Shown here: one piece after another, positions 23,917 to 35,957 of the stretch
Numbering within the stretch: position 1 is the first letter of the stretch
Layout of the letters: each line of letters starts with the position of its first letter
Assembly (NCBI GenBank): GCA_033032175.1
Contig: CM065309.1
Span: 16,988,001 to 17,052,000 of the forward strand
Length of the DNA: 64,000 nucleotides
Source: Saturnia japonica
Taxonomy: Eukaryota; Arthropoda; Insecta; Lepidoptera; Saturniidae
Direction of reading: 5' to 3'
Translations under genes and position numbers: made by a program
Notes under the pieces: model-generated
The model's input: the letters and a program-made list of their open reading frames with translations, nothing else
Told to the model about the DNA's origin: nothing
Database searches by the model: none

Positions 23917-24824
23917 TAGTAAAATAAAATATACAATTCTAACTTTTATCTATTTATTCATCAACATACAATATCTACATTTGCACAAATAAAGTACATA
24001 TAACTTAGAATTACATCAGTAAACTGTAGGTACTTAACACTGATATAATACTTTCTTTTTCATTTTGTTCCATATTTATTTGAACATAGCGCGTTTTTAC
24101 TCATTCGCCATTTTACGTAAAAGCCAATATCGATTAATGATCTCGATTTATCGAATTATATTCAAACCACCTATGGCATTCACTTCAACACCTATAGTTA
24201 AGTTTATAGTATAAGGGGGTGAATTTACAATAAATTAGTACAGGGAAGCAAACTAATATTTACAAATAATGTTTTTTTCCATATTATAATAATAAAAAAA
24301 TTGTAGATTTTTTGCAATGACAACAATGTTTTCCATGTAGAAAAATAATTCATAATTTATGTAACAACCAAGGGTATCACAACATTGGCGTATCTAGGTC
24401 TAGGCCTGGTCTCCCTGAAAAGCATTGGCCGACGAAGCCAAAGCCCAATTTTGAGTTGGTAATCCAACATCCTGGGTTGGGCACGGAACAAACGGGTACC
24501 CACGCTTCTAAGCCTAATATGTACGCCAACGAATCATAATTGGTGTTACCTCTTAGAATACAGGTTTCATATATAAAAATTACATGATTATTCTACACAG
24601 AAAAACTCAATTTTAAATGTATATACAAAATATATCAATCAAAAAAACAGAAAGTGACTCAAACCAATCAAAGCTTTAACAAAACTTGAATTAAGGTTTA
24701 TGGAATGTTTAAGCCTTTAACAAAAATGACTGGATACAACATTGTATCGCCCAGGCATTATGTTGTGAGCCTTATTTATGAACATGTTGCAACTTTTACT
24801 TTCATTATATGTTTAGTGTTATTG

Positions 24825-25010
24825 CCACAATCTCATCTGATCTTGTGATGATGTAGCCCAAGATGGTAGCATGCTCAGCCTAGTGGAAGACTGGCTCTCA
24901 AGTGCAGCTACCGGAAAACACCTATTGGTGTTTGGCAACAGATTTTCAACATAAGGGTGGTAGCTAGCCAGACGGGCATTATAAAAAGCCCTACCACCAT
25001 ATTATGTACT
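24825..25010 (+). repeat. Dispersed lepidopteran repeat, copy 2
   Basis: Blocks CACAATCTCATCTGATC, GCCCAAGATGGTAGC, CTAGTGGAAGACTGGCTCT, GCAACAGATTTT and CTAGCCAGACGGGC match those at 4765-4935 (reverse), 58560-58680 and 61420-61530. Confidence 0.65.
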
Positions 25011-26019
25011 CATTTTACAATCTTGCATCTAGTCAATTAAATATTAGGATACTGCTATAAATATGGTAATACGACAGAAACTCTATTTGTTATAAAGTCA
25101 TCAAAAACACTCCAATTGATTCAAACCTTTAATATCTGAAAACTTAGCACAATATGCAATAGTTGATCAATCAATATTGATTAACGAAATAAGAAAAATG
25201 TTTATATAATTCCTTGCAGAAACTATTATTACATCATAAAATGTTTATTATTTGTGAACTTAATACAGTCAAAATGTAGGAATTCATACCCACAGGTAGC
25301 AACAGAATATTATTTTAAAGTGCTAAGATCAGATATTAACATAATGTGATATAAGAAAATTTACATAGCAACAGAAAAATCACCAAGTATCAGAATATAC
25401 AATTTTCTCAGTTTGTAATATCGAGAAGTTGAAACTTATTCCTGCTATATTATATAGATGTATACTTCAGCACTGGACTTTTTAAATTTCGTTAGCGTTA
25501 TATCAAGGTCAAGGCTGGGGACGTCCAGAGCAGATTATACTGGAAACCAAAAAAATAAATTACATAAGTTCACACACAAAATTATGTAGAAAAAAACAGA
25601 AGGAAATCTGTGTATTCAATAAATTTTCTTGTTGTATTGACTTCTAATCAAGAAAAGAAGTATATATAAATTGTACCAAGCATGGATATTTAGATAAGTC
25701 AATTTATATCAAATTTCAAAATTATTGAAAATAAGATTCTGGGTTGCATAAATTTATAAGATGAATAATTGATACTTATTTATGATACACTTCACTTGAG
25801 ATTTTTTTTTAAGTAGACCTTAGCATACTGGCATTAATGGCTGTGGCCTGAAAGTATGCATTTTTGACTTGTCAACATATTCAGACTTGGTAAAGGATAT
25901 GTTATTGGGAAGATTGCAATAAACATCCTGGGTTGGTATTGTAATTAAAACAAAGATTTTGTAAGAGGCCTTCATCTAACATCAGGATATTTAAATGTGA
26001 TATTAAAATCTGTCACCTA

Positions 26020-26150
26020 GCACCTCTAATCTCTATAGGTGTGTAACGGCAGCTACAGTTGAGAGCTTGTCCTCTCTCTAGACTTAGCGTGTTACCATCT
26101 TGGGTCATATTGTTACTTAATATCAGGTGAAATTGTGGCTATAATGCTGA
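26020..26150 (-). repeat. Dispersed lepidopteran repeat, copy 3, weak
   Basis: ACTTAGCGTGTTACCATCTTGGG, then TATCAGGTGAAATTGTGGC on this strand, matches the same family as 24825-25010 in reverse order, but with more decay. Confidence 0.4.
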
Positions 26151-27251
26151 AACTTATATACAATTATTTTTTTAAGTACATTTGGTGCTAGACCTATTGG
26201 AAAGGTTTTATAACCTAATTAAATAAATATTATAAAAGTGAAAGAATGCTATTAAAAATTCTATTAATAAACTTCAATTATATTGTTCAACAGGACATCA
26301 TATTTTTTAAATAAATTATTGCTATATAGTTAAGTGGACACTGAGTGAAGCAGGTGACCATCAAGTCTTACATAATTTTTTATAATGAACACAGCTTGCA
26401 TAGACTAACTATTCATAGTGGAATTTTATATGAAAACAAACATAAGCAATAAAAATTGCCATAATTATGTTTATGAATGCTATTTGTGAAAAATAATTAT
26501 CATAATTAATTTACTAGTAAGATTGTTTTTTTATTTTAGTGTATTCAGTTTTTTTGACATTATTTACAGAACTTTAATTTAACTAGTTCATCATGATTAC
26601 TAGATAACTAAAAATTAAATAGTAAATAAAAAATATTAAACATAAACCCATTTTAATCTGTATCTCGTTTATAAATTTTTACCTTACTTAGTCTTAGTAT
26701 GATTAAATTGAGTGTGAGCCTTTTTATTATTACCTCCTGTTAATAAATCATTTCTGAAAATGACATCACTCTTCTACAAAATATCTATGGTTACAAATAC
26801 TCATGACTATTTTCCATTTTACAGTATTCTAATTGGGAAAAATGGTAAAAAACATTTATTCCATAAAAATCACAAAATAAAAGTTTACTTGTGCATTGTA
26901 ATGTAAGCTTTAAAAAGGAATATGTAGATATTTGTTATCTCTACAATTATCTTGAATGCATTACAAATATTATAGTATTCCTAAAATTAATCTAAATCAT
27001 TGAAATACACAAATTGATGTAAGACATTAGAATGAAAATAGGTAATTTTGTTTCTCATACATCTGATCTCTGAGTGAGTTATACAAAACAAACTAAACAT
27101 AAAAGGGTTATATAAAGTCCAACTTTAATTATTAATTGTATCACTAAACTCATAAATTCTCAATTTTATATTCAACTATATTTTTCATGAATTTCAAAAA
27201 TAGGTGAAAAATTACTTACACTTAATTACAAGTATTTAATATATCCTTGAG

Positions 27252-27869
27252 TTACTGGTTGCCCATTTTGACTTTTGATGTCATGTAAATGCCTACAATG
27301 AGGCCAAACAAACCAATAGCTGACCCGAAGATCTCAACGATAAGGATTTTCACAAACAATGCAGCATTCGCAGCATCAGCTAAGGCTGCACCAGAGCCAA
27401 CAATGCCGACAGCTATGCCACAGAACAAATTAACCAATCCCACAGCAAGTCCAGCACCGAACATGACATATCCAGCCATCCAGTTCTGTTGTTTAATAGC
27501 CACATCAGTTAATGGCTCTGTGTACTTTTCCAGCATACCAGACAGGACGATGGCAGTGATCAGCCCGTAGATGGCGACGGCCTCACAGAAGATGACAGAA
27601 ATCAAGTTCTTGGTTTTAATCCTCGGTGCCTTGACACCACCTCCGACTATGCTTACGCCAGTTGTGTGGATACCCATGGCGGCTCCCACCACGGAAAACG
27701 CGACGGAGAAGGCGATTCCTAACGTCCCCCACATATAAGGGGACGTATTTTCAAGGAACCATCCGAAGCTTATCTGCTCACCCTTTCCGTTCAGCAAGTA
27801 GTACAACGAAAATATAGGAATGGCGAGGCCCACCAACAGCACGAACAGGTAACTTAGGAAGTATCTCAT
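27252..27869 (-). CDS. V-type proton ATPase 21 kDa proteolipid subunit c''
   Basis: A 205-residue protein in one uninterrupted frame, of normal length for the c'' (ATP6V0B/Vma16) family. Known role: a component of the membrane c-ring of the V0 sector, which carries protons across endosomal, lysosomal and Golgi membranes. Hydrophobic segments lie at about residues 4-24, 48-70, 88-111, 131-156 and 171-196. Family blocks seen are [49 protein letters not shown] and GIYMTSKVK. Glu96 in FCEAVAIYG fits the buried proton-carrying carboxylate. The start ATG is preceded by CTCAAG, a good animal start context. The coding frame has no intron, which is unlike its neighbours stan and IST1. A retrocopy is possible but no poly(A) tail or target duplication is evident, and the frame is intact. 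A 5' untranslated exon may exist upstream. Confidence 0.95.
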   Translation of the reverse strand: MRYFLSYLFVLLVGLAIPIFSLYYLLNGKGEQISFGWFLENTSPYMWGTLGIAFSVAFSVVGAAMGIHTTGVSIVGGGVKAPRIKTKNLISVIFCEAVAIYGLITAIVLSGMLEKYTEPLTDVAIKQQNWMAGYVMFGAGLAVGLVNLFCGIAVGIVGSGAALADAANAALFVKILIVEIFGSAIGLFGLIVGIYMTSKVKMGNQ

Positions 27870-28267
27870 CTTGAGATATGTGTTGTGAAAATTGGAGCTG
27901 ATTTACCCGCTTATCCCGAAAGGGACGGCCTTTTTTCGCCCAATTTTTGCCTTGACAAGAAAACTCAAAACGTAGAGGTCTTGTGATCACAAGATGTCAG
28001 AGACAACAAGAATGTTGCTAACACAAAAAATTCCCAAGTAAACCCCTTGTGACCAAAGTTTATTTTTATTATTTATTATAAAGTTGCAAGATTTTCTTTT
28101 TCGATATTAAGTATAAAGAAACAAAGGTTTTTATTTGCATAATAATAACAATATTATGATCTCTTCAAACTAACATGACAAGGATTTCATTACCTTTTTA
28201 ACCTAATTATTAAACATTTTTGTGTAGCTACCTACCTACTTACAACAGTGCGACCAAAAAGAGTAGA

Positions 28268-29146
28268 TGTTGGCGACAGAACAGTCGTTTTTCGTGTCTT
28301 AGGTTAGGGTATTATGTGTTATTATTATATTTACGTGTTACATACTATGAGTTACAATAAAATAGGTTAATACTGACAATATTATAGAAAAATGTAAGCG
28401 AATACGCTACATTACAAGTTGCATGTTGTTTGTTAAGATGTATATAAACGATTATGTATTGTGTGTCACATATGTGAAAATATAAGTAATATAGAATAGA
28501 TTAACATATAGAGTAAGCCAATAGAGTAAGTATATCGAATGTTATAGAGATTTTACGAGCAGAAAATAGTGATGTCGCCCGTAAATTACATTGTTTTTGG
28601 CTTATGTACGGAATGTATACGTAATGTATATTATAAGTGAATATGTAATGAATAGGTAATTCAAAGAGGAACATTTTGATATATAACATGTGTACATAAG
28701 ATATATAATGAGAGAAATATAAAGAGTTTAACAGGGCAACCAAAGCGAAAAGTAAAGTTAAAACACGAAATAAACACGGAATAAAACGGGGCTCTCTTTA
28801 CGGTCATTGCTCGAACCACTTAAGCTTGAAGAAGGGCCGTATTGGGCACGGTGCAATTCAACGAGTCTACAAGTGCAAGCAACGAGTAACTACAAGAAGA
28901 AAGCTTTGGTCGTCCTGCGAACAATCAACAAGATATCGACTTTCATTGAAGACCCGGCACCTCAAGCGGTCGTGCATTATTGCACCCCCCGGACCCCCTC
29001 ACCACTAACATCACGCCGCCCACTGGCATCCGTACGGTATCTACGAGACGGGCATCCGGCGCAACAAAACGCCCGTCCAAACCGGGGAAACGTCACACCC
29101 CCCCCCCCCCTCCCTCACGCAGAGGGGAAGTGACGCGTACCCAACA
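28268..29146 (+). mobile_element. Solo LTR, BEL/Pao-like, with 5-bp GTAGA duplication
   Basis: It starts TGTTGGCGACAG and ends CGTACCCAACA, and GTAGA flanks it at 28263-28267 and 29147-29151. The interior has an AATAAA followed by a GC-richer R/U5-like part, and no retroviral-type coding region. The start resembles the LTRs at 31908 (TGTTAGCGAC) and 52497 (TGTTGCGGAC). Assignment to BEL/Pao is inferred from the start motif and 5-bp duplication. Frames inside it (28807-29133) are not genes. Confidence 0.8.
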
Positions 29147-29224
29147 GTAGATAATAAATTAATAATAAATGAGAGAGGTAGTATCGTTGTATAGTATCCT
29201 GTAAACTGTGACTAAGAAGGTTTT

Positions 29225-29360
29225 GATACTTACAAATGTTTATGAACCAAACTATATTACGCAAAATACCACCAATATTACTTAATATAGGGACAAAAAA
29301 CCTAAGTTAATGAATTAAAAATAAAAACCTCATCATATCACTTAAAGATCCCGCCAAAAA
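29225..29360. repeat. Dispersed repeat (GATCCCGCCAAAA family), copy 1
   Basis: ACCAAACTATATTACGCAAA, TATAGGGACAAAAA, CCTAAGTTAATGAATTAAA and AAGATCCCGCCAAAA occur in the same order at 43465-43680 and 55035-55235. Confidence 0.65.
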
Positions 29361-29434
29361 ACTCTGCATAGACTTTTTTTGGTATAGTTCTTCCCTTTCT
29401 TCGTGAAAAAGCAAAGGTATTTAAGACCTTGCAA

Positions 29435-29530
29435 TTTTTTTTTTTTTTTTAACTGACTTCACTTTTAGCCTTAGGGGCCCTATCCTAAAACAGAGCCGCT
29501 GCGGCTTTTACAGCTTCACCGGACTTGAAG
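29435..29530 (-). mobile_element. Short LINE tail with perfect 12-bp TSD
   Basis: Poly(T) then CTTTTAGCCTTAGGGGCCC to GCTTCACCGGACTTG is the reversed LINE 3' end. AAGACCTTGCAA flanks it at 29423-29434 and 29531-29542. Confidence 0.9.
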
Positions 29531-30769
29531 AAGACCTTGCAACCAAGTCAGATGTTTTTATACTTAAAATCATGAATTGGTTGAACTTATGAGCACATGA
29601 GCATGACTGATGATGATTGATTGGTATTGATGTAGTCCTCTTAGATTGATTGATCTTTATTATTTCATTTTTATTTTCATTATTCTTTGGAATATGTTTT
29701 TAGACAAAAACATGTTTGATAAATTTTATGGCAATCAACCTTTGATTTCATGTAATTAAATTAAGTACCTACGTTATTTTTAATCTTTTTAATAGTCTTC
29801 AAAGACGAAAGGTGAAACTCTCTGGGTGAAACTATCAGAAAATGTAGGTACATGATTATGCTTCAGATGTATGTAATATTATAACGTATGCGTAGTAGTA
29901 GTAGTGGTAATATTCGTACAATAGGACAGGCGAAGGAATTGATCCATACTGCCAATTTTGAATTATAACCTATGATTCAGAAACACAAGTTTATTTTTTC
30001 TGTGGTAATGAGATTATCATAAAATTATCATCTGCATCCATTCCATCTGACAGCAGTGACAGGCGACAGTTTATTAAAAAAGTACTTAAATTAAAACTTC
30101 AAATCAGCGTTGCCAGAGCGTTACTTTTGTAACATTTGCGTTAATTTTGACCCTGTTGCGTTACTCGTGTATTACACAACTCAAAATGTTACTTTTGCTT
30201 TACTTTTTGTAGTGGAATATAATAATTTACAACAAAAAATAGCAATTATAAAAATAGGTAAAACGGAACACAGACAAGTTTAAGATTTATTGAAAACTTT
30301 TTAACGGCACTGTCGCGAAGATATTTTTTTATTTCATATAAAAATGAGAAAGTTATATAAAACATATGAGTAGCAGTCGCCCCTGTAGAATATTTACACT
30401 ATACAAAAATATATCCATCCATTAAAATAAAGACAATCTGAATCTTAAGTTTTTACTTGTATGTTTAATTAGTTTAGTACAAAAACTACTTACTTTTGTT
30501 TATGAACTAATGTAGTATCAAATCAAGTAGTACTGTTTAAGCAATTTAAAAAAAAAAGAATAAACTTCAATTGTGTATAATTCAAATAGACATTTATGTT
30601 GAATATTTTAATATTAGCATTGGAGACATTTAAAACACCGTAGGTCAACAAAATTAAGAAAAATATAAATATAGGAGTGCAAAATCACGTTAAATTAGCT
30701 ACATTACCGACTTTGGTTTTAGTATTGGAAATTTCCGAATATAAACCTAAGTTAAGCTTAGATGCCAAA

Positions 30770-31907
30770 CCAGTCATATATTCCTCTCAAAGGCAAAAGA
30801 TCAACCTCAAATGTAGAATCCAAAGAGCCGTGACCACTCTCGGGGAGTGGTTTAACGACTGGCGAATAGCCATCAACCCCACGAAGAGCGCAGCGGTGCT
30901 CTTCGACCAAACCGCCTCACAGATACCGAAAAAACTCAAGGATCATCCCCTTGAACTCTTCGGTAATCCGATCTCCTGGGTAAAGGAGACCAAATATCTA
31001 GGTGTAACCCTACATAGTAGACTCTCCTTTATACGCCACATCACTCTGGTTAGGAAAAGGGACGCCTGGACCCTTGCCCGAGTGCATCCTCTGTTATGTG
31101 CTGCAAGCGAAATGTCTACGAGACACAAGCTTGCGCTCTGCAAGATGTGTATCCGACCGATTATGACATATAGCTGCGTTGTGTTCGCACATATGCCAAG
31201 ATATAATTGGGATCGTTTACAAACCATCCAGAATAGTTTTCTTCACCGCCTTACCGGCGCCCCTTGGTATGTTCGTATGGAAGATCTCCATAGAGATATG
31301 GACCTTCCTTCGATACATGCTTATGCTAAACACCTTTCTCACTCTTATTTCGACACCTCGTCGAACCATGCGAATCCCTTAATCAAAGGGGCAGCTTCAT
31401 ATGTTCCCGATCCCAATGCCTGCCGGAGTAAACACCGGCCGCGTAATATCTTCACTGACCCACTCGACCAAATAGAAACAGCAAACGCGTTCTATTCCAC
31501 CGCCTCTCCAAACAAAGAGTGCCACCGCCCACGCCTGCGTAACCACCGTTCTCTCCGCAGAGGACGGGTGGTCACCTTCGCTCCCACACACCCGTCACGT
31601 CCACCCTCTCTAGCGGCAACCCAAGCCTAGGTCCGTTCCTCGGTGTGAAGCCCTTGGGTCAGGCACCCGCCCGCGCGATACAAGTGACACTATACGTGCA
31701 ACACTTAGCTACTCACATACAATATTACACACGTATGAACACACACACGTTCACACCACACAGGTACATAGGTTCTGTAAGGGACCTTTTTTTTCTTTTT
31801 TTGCGCTAGTTAGACTAATGCGCTAGTTAGTGTAGAAAAACCATTCCGATTACTAAATACACATACGCATGGTCCCCTCCTTCCTCCCAGGAGGAAACTA
31901 CGGAAAC
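30770..31907 (+). mobile_element. 5'-truncated jockey-type LINE: end of reverse transcriptase ORF plus 3' UTR
   Basis: From about 30770 the frame reads a non-LTR reverse transcriptase C-terminus: LGEWFNDWRIAINPTKSAA, TKYLGVTLHSRL, CIRPIMTYSCVVFAH, LQTIQNSFLHRLTGAPWYVR and LHRDMDLPSI, ending in PPSLAATQA and a stop at 31628-31630. The catalytic YADD core is missing. The frame upstream of 30770 is unrelated sequence. The 3' UTR matches 53408-53660 (GGTCCGTTCCTCGG, CGATACAAGTGACAC, TTCCTCCCAGGAGGA) and stops at about 31907, where an LTR-like start follows, so this copy has no poly(A) end. Confidence 0.85.
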
Positions 31908-33083
31908 TGTTAGCGACGCATAAGCCTAAGCGTAATGATATAAGAATAACATTTGTAAATATAAGTTGTAAGGATGAATAATTTGCACAAACGATCAATA
32001 ATTAAATGTTTCTAATGTTTTGAATATGTTACTATAGCGTGTAGGTATGTAAGAACAATATATAAGTCATGAAAATGTGCGTAATCTTAATAAAAATAAT
32101 CACTTAAAGTACTAAAATCATATATTGTCAATAATTCATATTTTGTAGAAGTTATACGTAATGTTTTGTGTTATATAAGTAAAATAGCCTTCTGTATGTG
32201 TTTTATAATGTTTGTAAGCTCAAATAGTGCATATGTAACGAGTCGCAAGACGTTTTAAGGTTGCAATGTTTAATGCTTTATATCTCCCGTGTTTATTAAC
32301 CTATAATGTTAAAGTTAGTGTTTTTGAATAGGTATTTGTGTCTACATTGATGTGAAATAGTTTTTATTGTAATTGAATAACTGTAATTAGAGATATTAAC
32401 AATTTATTGTATTCTGTATACAAGTAATAATAATAATAGACAGAGACAGCAATATTGCAACCACTGCGCATTACCGCGGTTAACGGACCACACCCAAGTT
32501 TGGTAAGAGCGTACGGATAGAGACGATCGTCCGTCTCGCTTCCGGCAAACCTTATAAAAGGCTTTGCCGGGGCAAACGAGCGCACACGGGTACCAAAATT
32601 GAAGAATCAATACTCAAGTCAAGACTCAAGAAATGGAAGTAACCGTACCCAGAAGATTGTATTAACAAAGTGTATTGTCTTGAAGAATACAGCAAATTTT
32701 ATTGTGGTGCCTGTGTGTCATTTCTTCGCATCTTCACTAAGTTCAACCCGCCAGCGACCCAGTCCATTCCGCTCCGTGCTCGTCATCGCCGCGCCTACCA
32801 GCAGGCACCTCACTGGTGTGTGTCCTTGTGTTTCGCCCTCTTCACGCCTAGTAGTTTCGGGTGTGAACAGGGTTGGTCGCACGTAGTGAGGAGGGGCTCG
32901 CACGCACTGGTTTCCAGACAGCTGGTTACCGTAGCGTGTTATCCGCCGTCGGTTATATACAGAGTACGAGGGAATCGTTTCCGTCGCGTTCGCGCCCTCG
33001 GTGCGCGGTCCCGCTCTGTATAGATTGACGTAGCACATTGTATAATAGGCGGCCGGCTCCGCTTCGGGTCCGCGCTTATTTTA
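31908..33083 (+). mobile_element. LTR-like block, BEL/Pao-type start, end uncertain
   Basis: It begins TGTTAGCGACGCATAAGC, breaks the LINE 3' UTR, and shares AGTTGTAAGGATGAA with the LTR at 52497. TATAAAAGG near 32552 could be a core promoter. A possible GAAAC duplication lies at 31903-31907 and 33084-33088, which would set the end, but the LINE does not resume beyond it. So the 3' limit may be wrong, perhaps nearer 32735. Confidence 0.5.
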
Positions 33084-33334
33084 GAAACTGTGCCCTATTC
33101 TGAGTATTATTTTCCAAGTACCATTTTTGTACAAATTATTGATAAGATTTAAGTATGTATACTTTTAACAATTATTGATATTTGACCACACATATAACTG
33201 CAGTGAGTAATTAGATTCTTTTATAGTAAATTTTGTGATAAAAATTAAGGTCACGATTTTTTTTAATTGACAACTCTAATCTTCATAAAATAGTGAGGAT
33301 CCAAAACGGTAAAGTAGGCAAGTTTGGAATCTAA

Positions 33335-33422
33335 TTTTTTTTTTTGAACTGACTACACTGTTAGCCTTAGGGGCCCTATCCAAAAACAGAGCCGCTGCAG
33401 CTTTTACAGCTTCACCGGACTT
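33335..33422 (-). mobile_element. Short LINE tail inside a dead transposase
   Basis: Poly(T), then CACTGTTAGCCTTAGGGGCC and GCTTTTACAGCTTCACCGGA, is the reversed LINE end. No clear target duplication is seen, unlike the other copies, so one flank may have been deleted. Confidence 0.85.
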
Positions 33423-33423
33423 G

Positions 33424-35235
33424 ATATCACACCAAACTGGCGATCAACGGGCATAAATGAATGCTCTGTAACTGGAAGTACCAATTCAATTGATTTAATG
33501 TCAGTGCTTTCCAACAACCATTTACAGCAGGTCCCTAAAACTATGCAATTTTTATTTTGGCTACCACAGCCATCAGCAAACAAACGAATGCTTGAGATTC
33601 CAGTTTTATCAGTAGAATTATGTGGTATAAAGCAGATTCAATTAGTTTTGAATCCTTTTGGTGTTCGTTTTCAGTGCAATGGTATGCAAAATCATTGCGT
33701 GGTGACATAGGAACTTTAGAAGTTCCCTCTACCATTGTGAGGTTGTAATAATAAAACAGATGACTGTAATACGTAGAATGGTCAGGTAGTTTTGGAAGGG
33801 GAAGGTTTTTTGGCAGTTAAAAGAAATAATCTTTATATGTTCTTGTGTATCTCTTAATTTTTGGAAAAAAGCTTTTGCTCTTAGTATATGTACACGCTTC
33901 TGAACCATAAGCACACTTTTATTTACAATCAGATTCTATTTTGATTTTTTCTGTTAGTTCTAGACATGTGGAACACAAGTCCGTTTTTGGGTTTTCAAAT
34001 CCTATATTGTAACAAGTATTGAAAATCCGGCGAAAATACGATTTCTTCATTACTGGGAGAGCATTATCACTTTCCTATATAGTTCGGTTATATTCAGTTC
34101 AAAGGGCAAATATTTCCATTCAGCTGTCTTGGATTGGCAGCAGTAGTGAGATTCTATGCATTTTAGCTTAGCTATAAAGTTGTGTATAGATTGTTTTTAG
34201 TGTTCATACTTCACTGCTTTGCGATCTCCTCCACGGTATTCAGTCCCCAATTCTCCAGTGTGATGAAACTTTTGCATCACAAATGCTACTCTATGCTTTG
34301 TTATACCGAAGATATATAAAAAAAATTGACAGATAGGTATTCTTTTTGAAGTTATACTTCTTTAGGCGCGTTATGAAAAAATGATGAGAGTGAAATTTTA
34401 AGATGCGCGCGCATCTGTGACACAAAATTAACAGTATGAAGATTGTCTGCTTAACCGCTCATTAAGTCTCGAAAAAAAAGCTACCAACAAAATAGAAATT
34501 GTACCTCGATATTAGTCGCGCATGTTGGTACGCTCGTCACCTCTGATCACTGTTTTCATATTTATAATATTTATCAACATGTTTCTAGTTTATACATTCC
34601 CATCACGTGTTTTAGTTTCATACAAGTGCGAATTATATATGTGCTAATAAATTATATTCAGTAGTGATTTAAATTGAATATTTTGATTGATATTACTTAC
34701 TATTTGTGAATATTAGAGAAAAAAATTGTGCTTATATACTTTTTCAAGTGCTCCAATATAATTGAGGTTAACTATCCGTATGTATTATTTATTGATATAA
34801 ATTAAAACAACGGAAAGGTCACAGGTATTATTATAGAATATAGATGAACTTTAGATTGACAGTGATAAAATTATAATGTGAATACCCATACTCGCTGTAC
34901 ACAAATTAATAATAAACTGAATAGAAAAAAAACTAAATTAAATAATTAAATTTAATATCTATTCAAATTTAATAAATTCCATAAATGGTATATCATTAGA
35001 AATATAAAAATATTTATTTAGCAACTTTAACTTTTTATTAGGAAAACAAGACAATACTACTAGGATGCGACCCTAGTGTAGTAAAAGCGCTGTACTTACA
35101 TTTCTTTTTTCATCACATTTTTCTTCCACGTCTCGGGATTTCTGCTTCTTTTTCTTGCAGTGTTATTTGACATCGGTGTTGGGTTATGCTCCATTGTCAA
35201 AATAATCTTTAATATATTTATAGTACACTTATAAT
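33424..35235 (-). pseudogene. Decayed transposase-like gene of a widespread insect element
   Basis: Read right to left on the minus strand, blocks of one protein family appear in order. These are RKRSRNPETWKKNV at about 35105-35160, then after a gap KHRVAFVMQKFHHTGELGTE and RGGDRKAVK at 34200-34320. Next comes KKSYFRRIFN with CSTCLELTEKI near 33925-34050, LRAKAFFQKLRD and ISFNCQKTFPF near 33790-33890, and ADGCGSQNKN near 33540-33560. The last is SFMPVDRQFGVI, ending at 33424. Stops and frameshifts separate the blocks. I recognise the family as common in insect genomes but do not assign it to a named superfamily. The two cysteines in CSTC suggest a zinc-binding segment. Confidence 0.7.
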
Positions 35236-35957
35236 GCAATAAAAACTTCTTACAAACTTGTAGGAGCAGATCATGATCCGCCGTATTGAAACGTGACACG
35301 GTAGGCACTTCTGGTTGGTTTAAAGCGAAACATTGACGTTTATGGTCGCGAAGTTTGGCCGATTGCCGTATTTGATCCCATAGCCACTTTTGGATTCAGC
35401 AGGTTTTTGACCATCGATTGTATAGTATTCAAGAAGCCGGTTCGCATTTGAATTTTCTGTGTGACTATATTTATCTCATTTCTGACACCTACCTTCTTTG
35501 CCGCCTTTGATTCTATACGACTCAAATAAATCTATGTGAATAAGTATATACTGAGTATAGACAAAGTAATTTCCTTAAATAATTTTGTTGATGTTGTTCA
35601 ATATTAAACTATTTATTGAAGTACAGGTAAGATGAAGGATAAATAAAGATAAAATTGCGGTTTACGACAATAGTGAGAATGCATTACTTTTGTGATGAAA
35701 ATGTTACTTTTTGAGCAGTCCTTGGTAACTTTTCGTAATCGGCCACTGGCAACACTGTGTCAAATTCATTTGACATAGAATGCAGGGAAATTTTTAATTT
35801 TTCGTTTTTGGTAAAAAAAAATTGAAAATGTAAACTGATCTCTGTTACATGAATTGGAATTAACCCCAGTGTTTTGATATGTGGTATATTATTACAAGAA
35901 CATGGAGTAATTGTAATCTCCAAGTTATTATGAAGCTTTTACAACCAGTGCACAAAA

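Larger units (their letters stand above)
23917..27251. other. Gene-free AT-rich stretch 3' of the V-ATPase gene
   Basis: No supported coding exon on either strand. It holds the dispersed repeats at 24825-25010 and 26020-26150 and a possible small inverted-repeat element near 24383-24533 (ATTGGCGTA at one edge, TACGCCAAC at the other). The right part is probably 3' untranslated sequence of the minus-strand gene; TTTATT at 26855-26860 reads as AATAAA on that strand, about 390 bases past its stop. Confidence 0.4.
30105..35757 (-). mobile_element. Composite DNA transposon interrupted by LINE and LTR insertions
   Basis: The left end CAGCGTTGCCAG and right end CTGGCAACACTG are inverted repeats with 11 of 12 matching. 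The flanks CTTCAAAT (30097-30104) and TGTCAAAT (35758-35765) agree at six of eight positions, consistent with an aged 8-bp target duplication. A decayed transposase runs leftward from about 35230 to 33424. LINE sequence (30770-31907, 33335-33422) and an LTR-like block (31908 to about 33083) lie inside. That the two ends belong to one element is inferred. Confidence 0.55.

Noticed and set aside
27289..27570. 93-codon plus-strand frame over the V-ATPase gene
   Set aside because: It is the antisense shadow of conserved c'' coding sequence, with no recognisable domain.
28807..29133. 108-codon and 60-codon GC-rich frames
   Set aside because: They lie wholly inside the solo LTR bounded by GTAGA duplications; composition alone keeps the frame open.
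30677..30769. N-terminal part of the 317-codon frame as part of the LINE protein
   Set aside because: Its translation does not resemble reverse transcriptase, which begins only near VIYSSQRQ; it is unrelated upstream sequence in phase.
32599..33038. Several overlapping 95-117 codon frames on both strands
   Set aside because: Open in three phases at once in GC-rich LTR-like DNA, with low-complexity basic translations and no domain.
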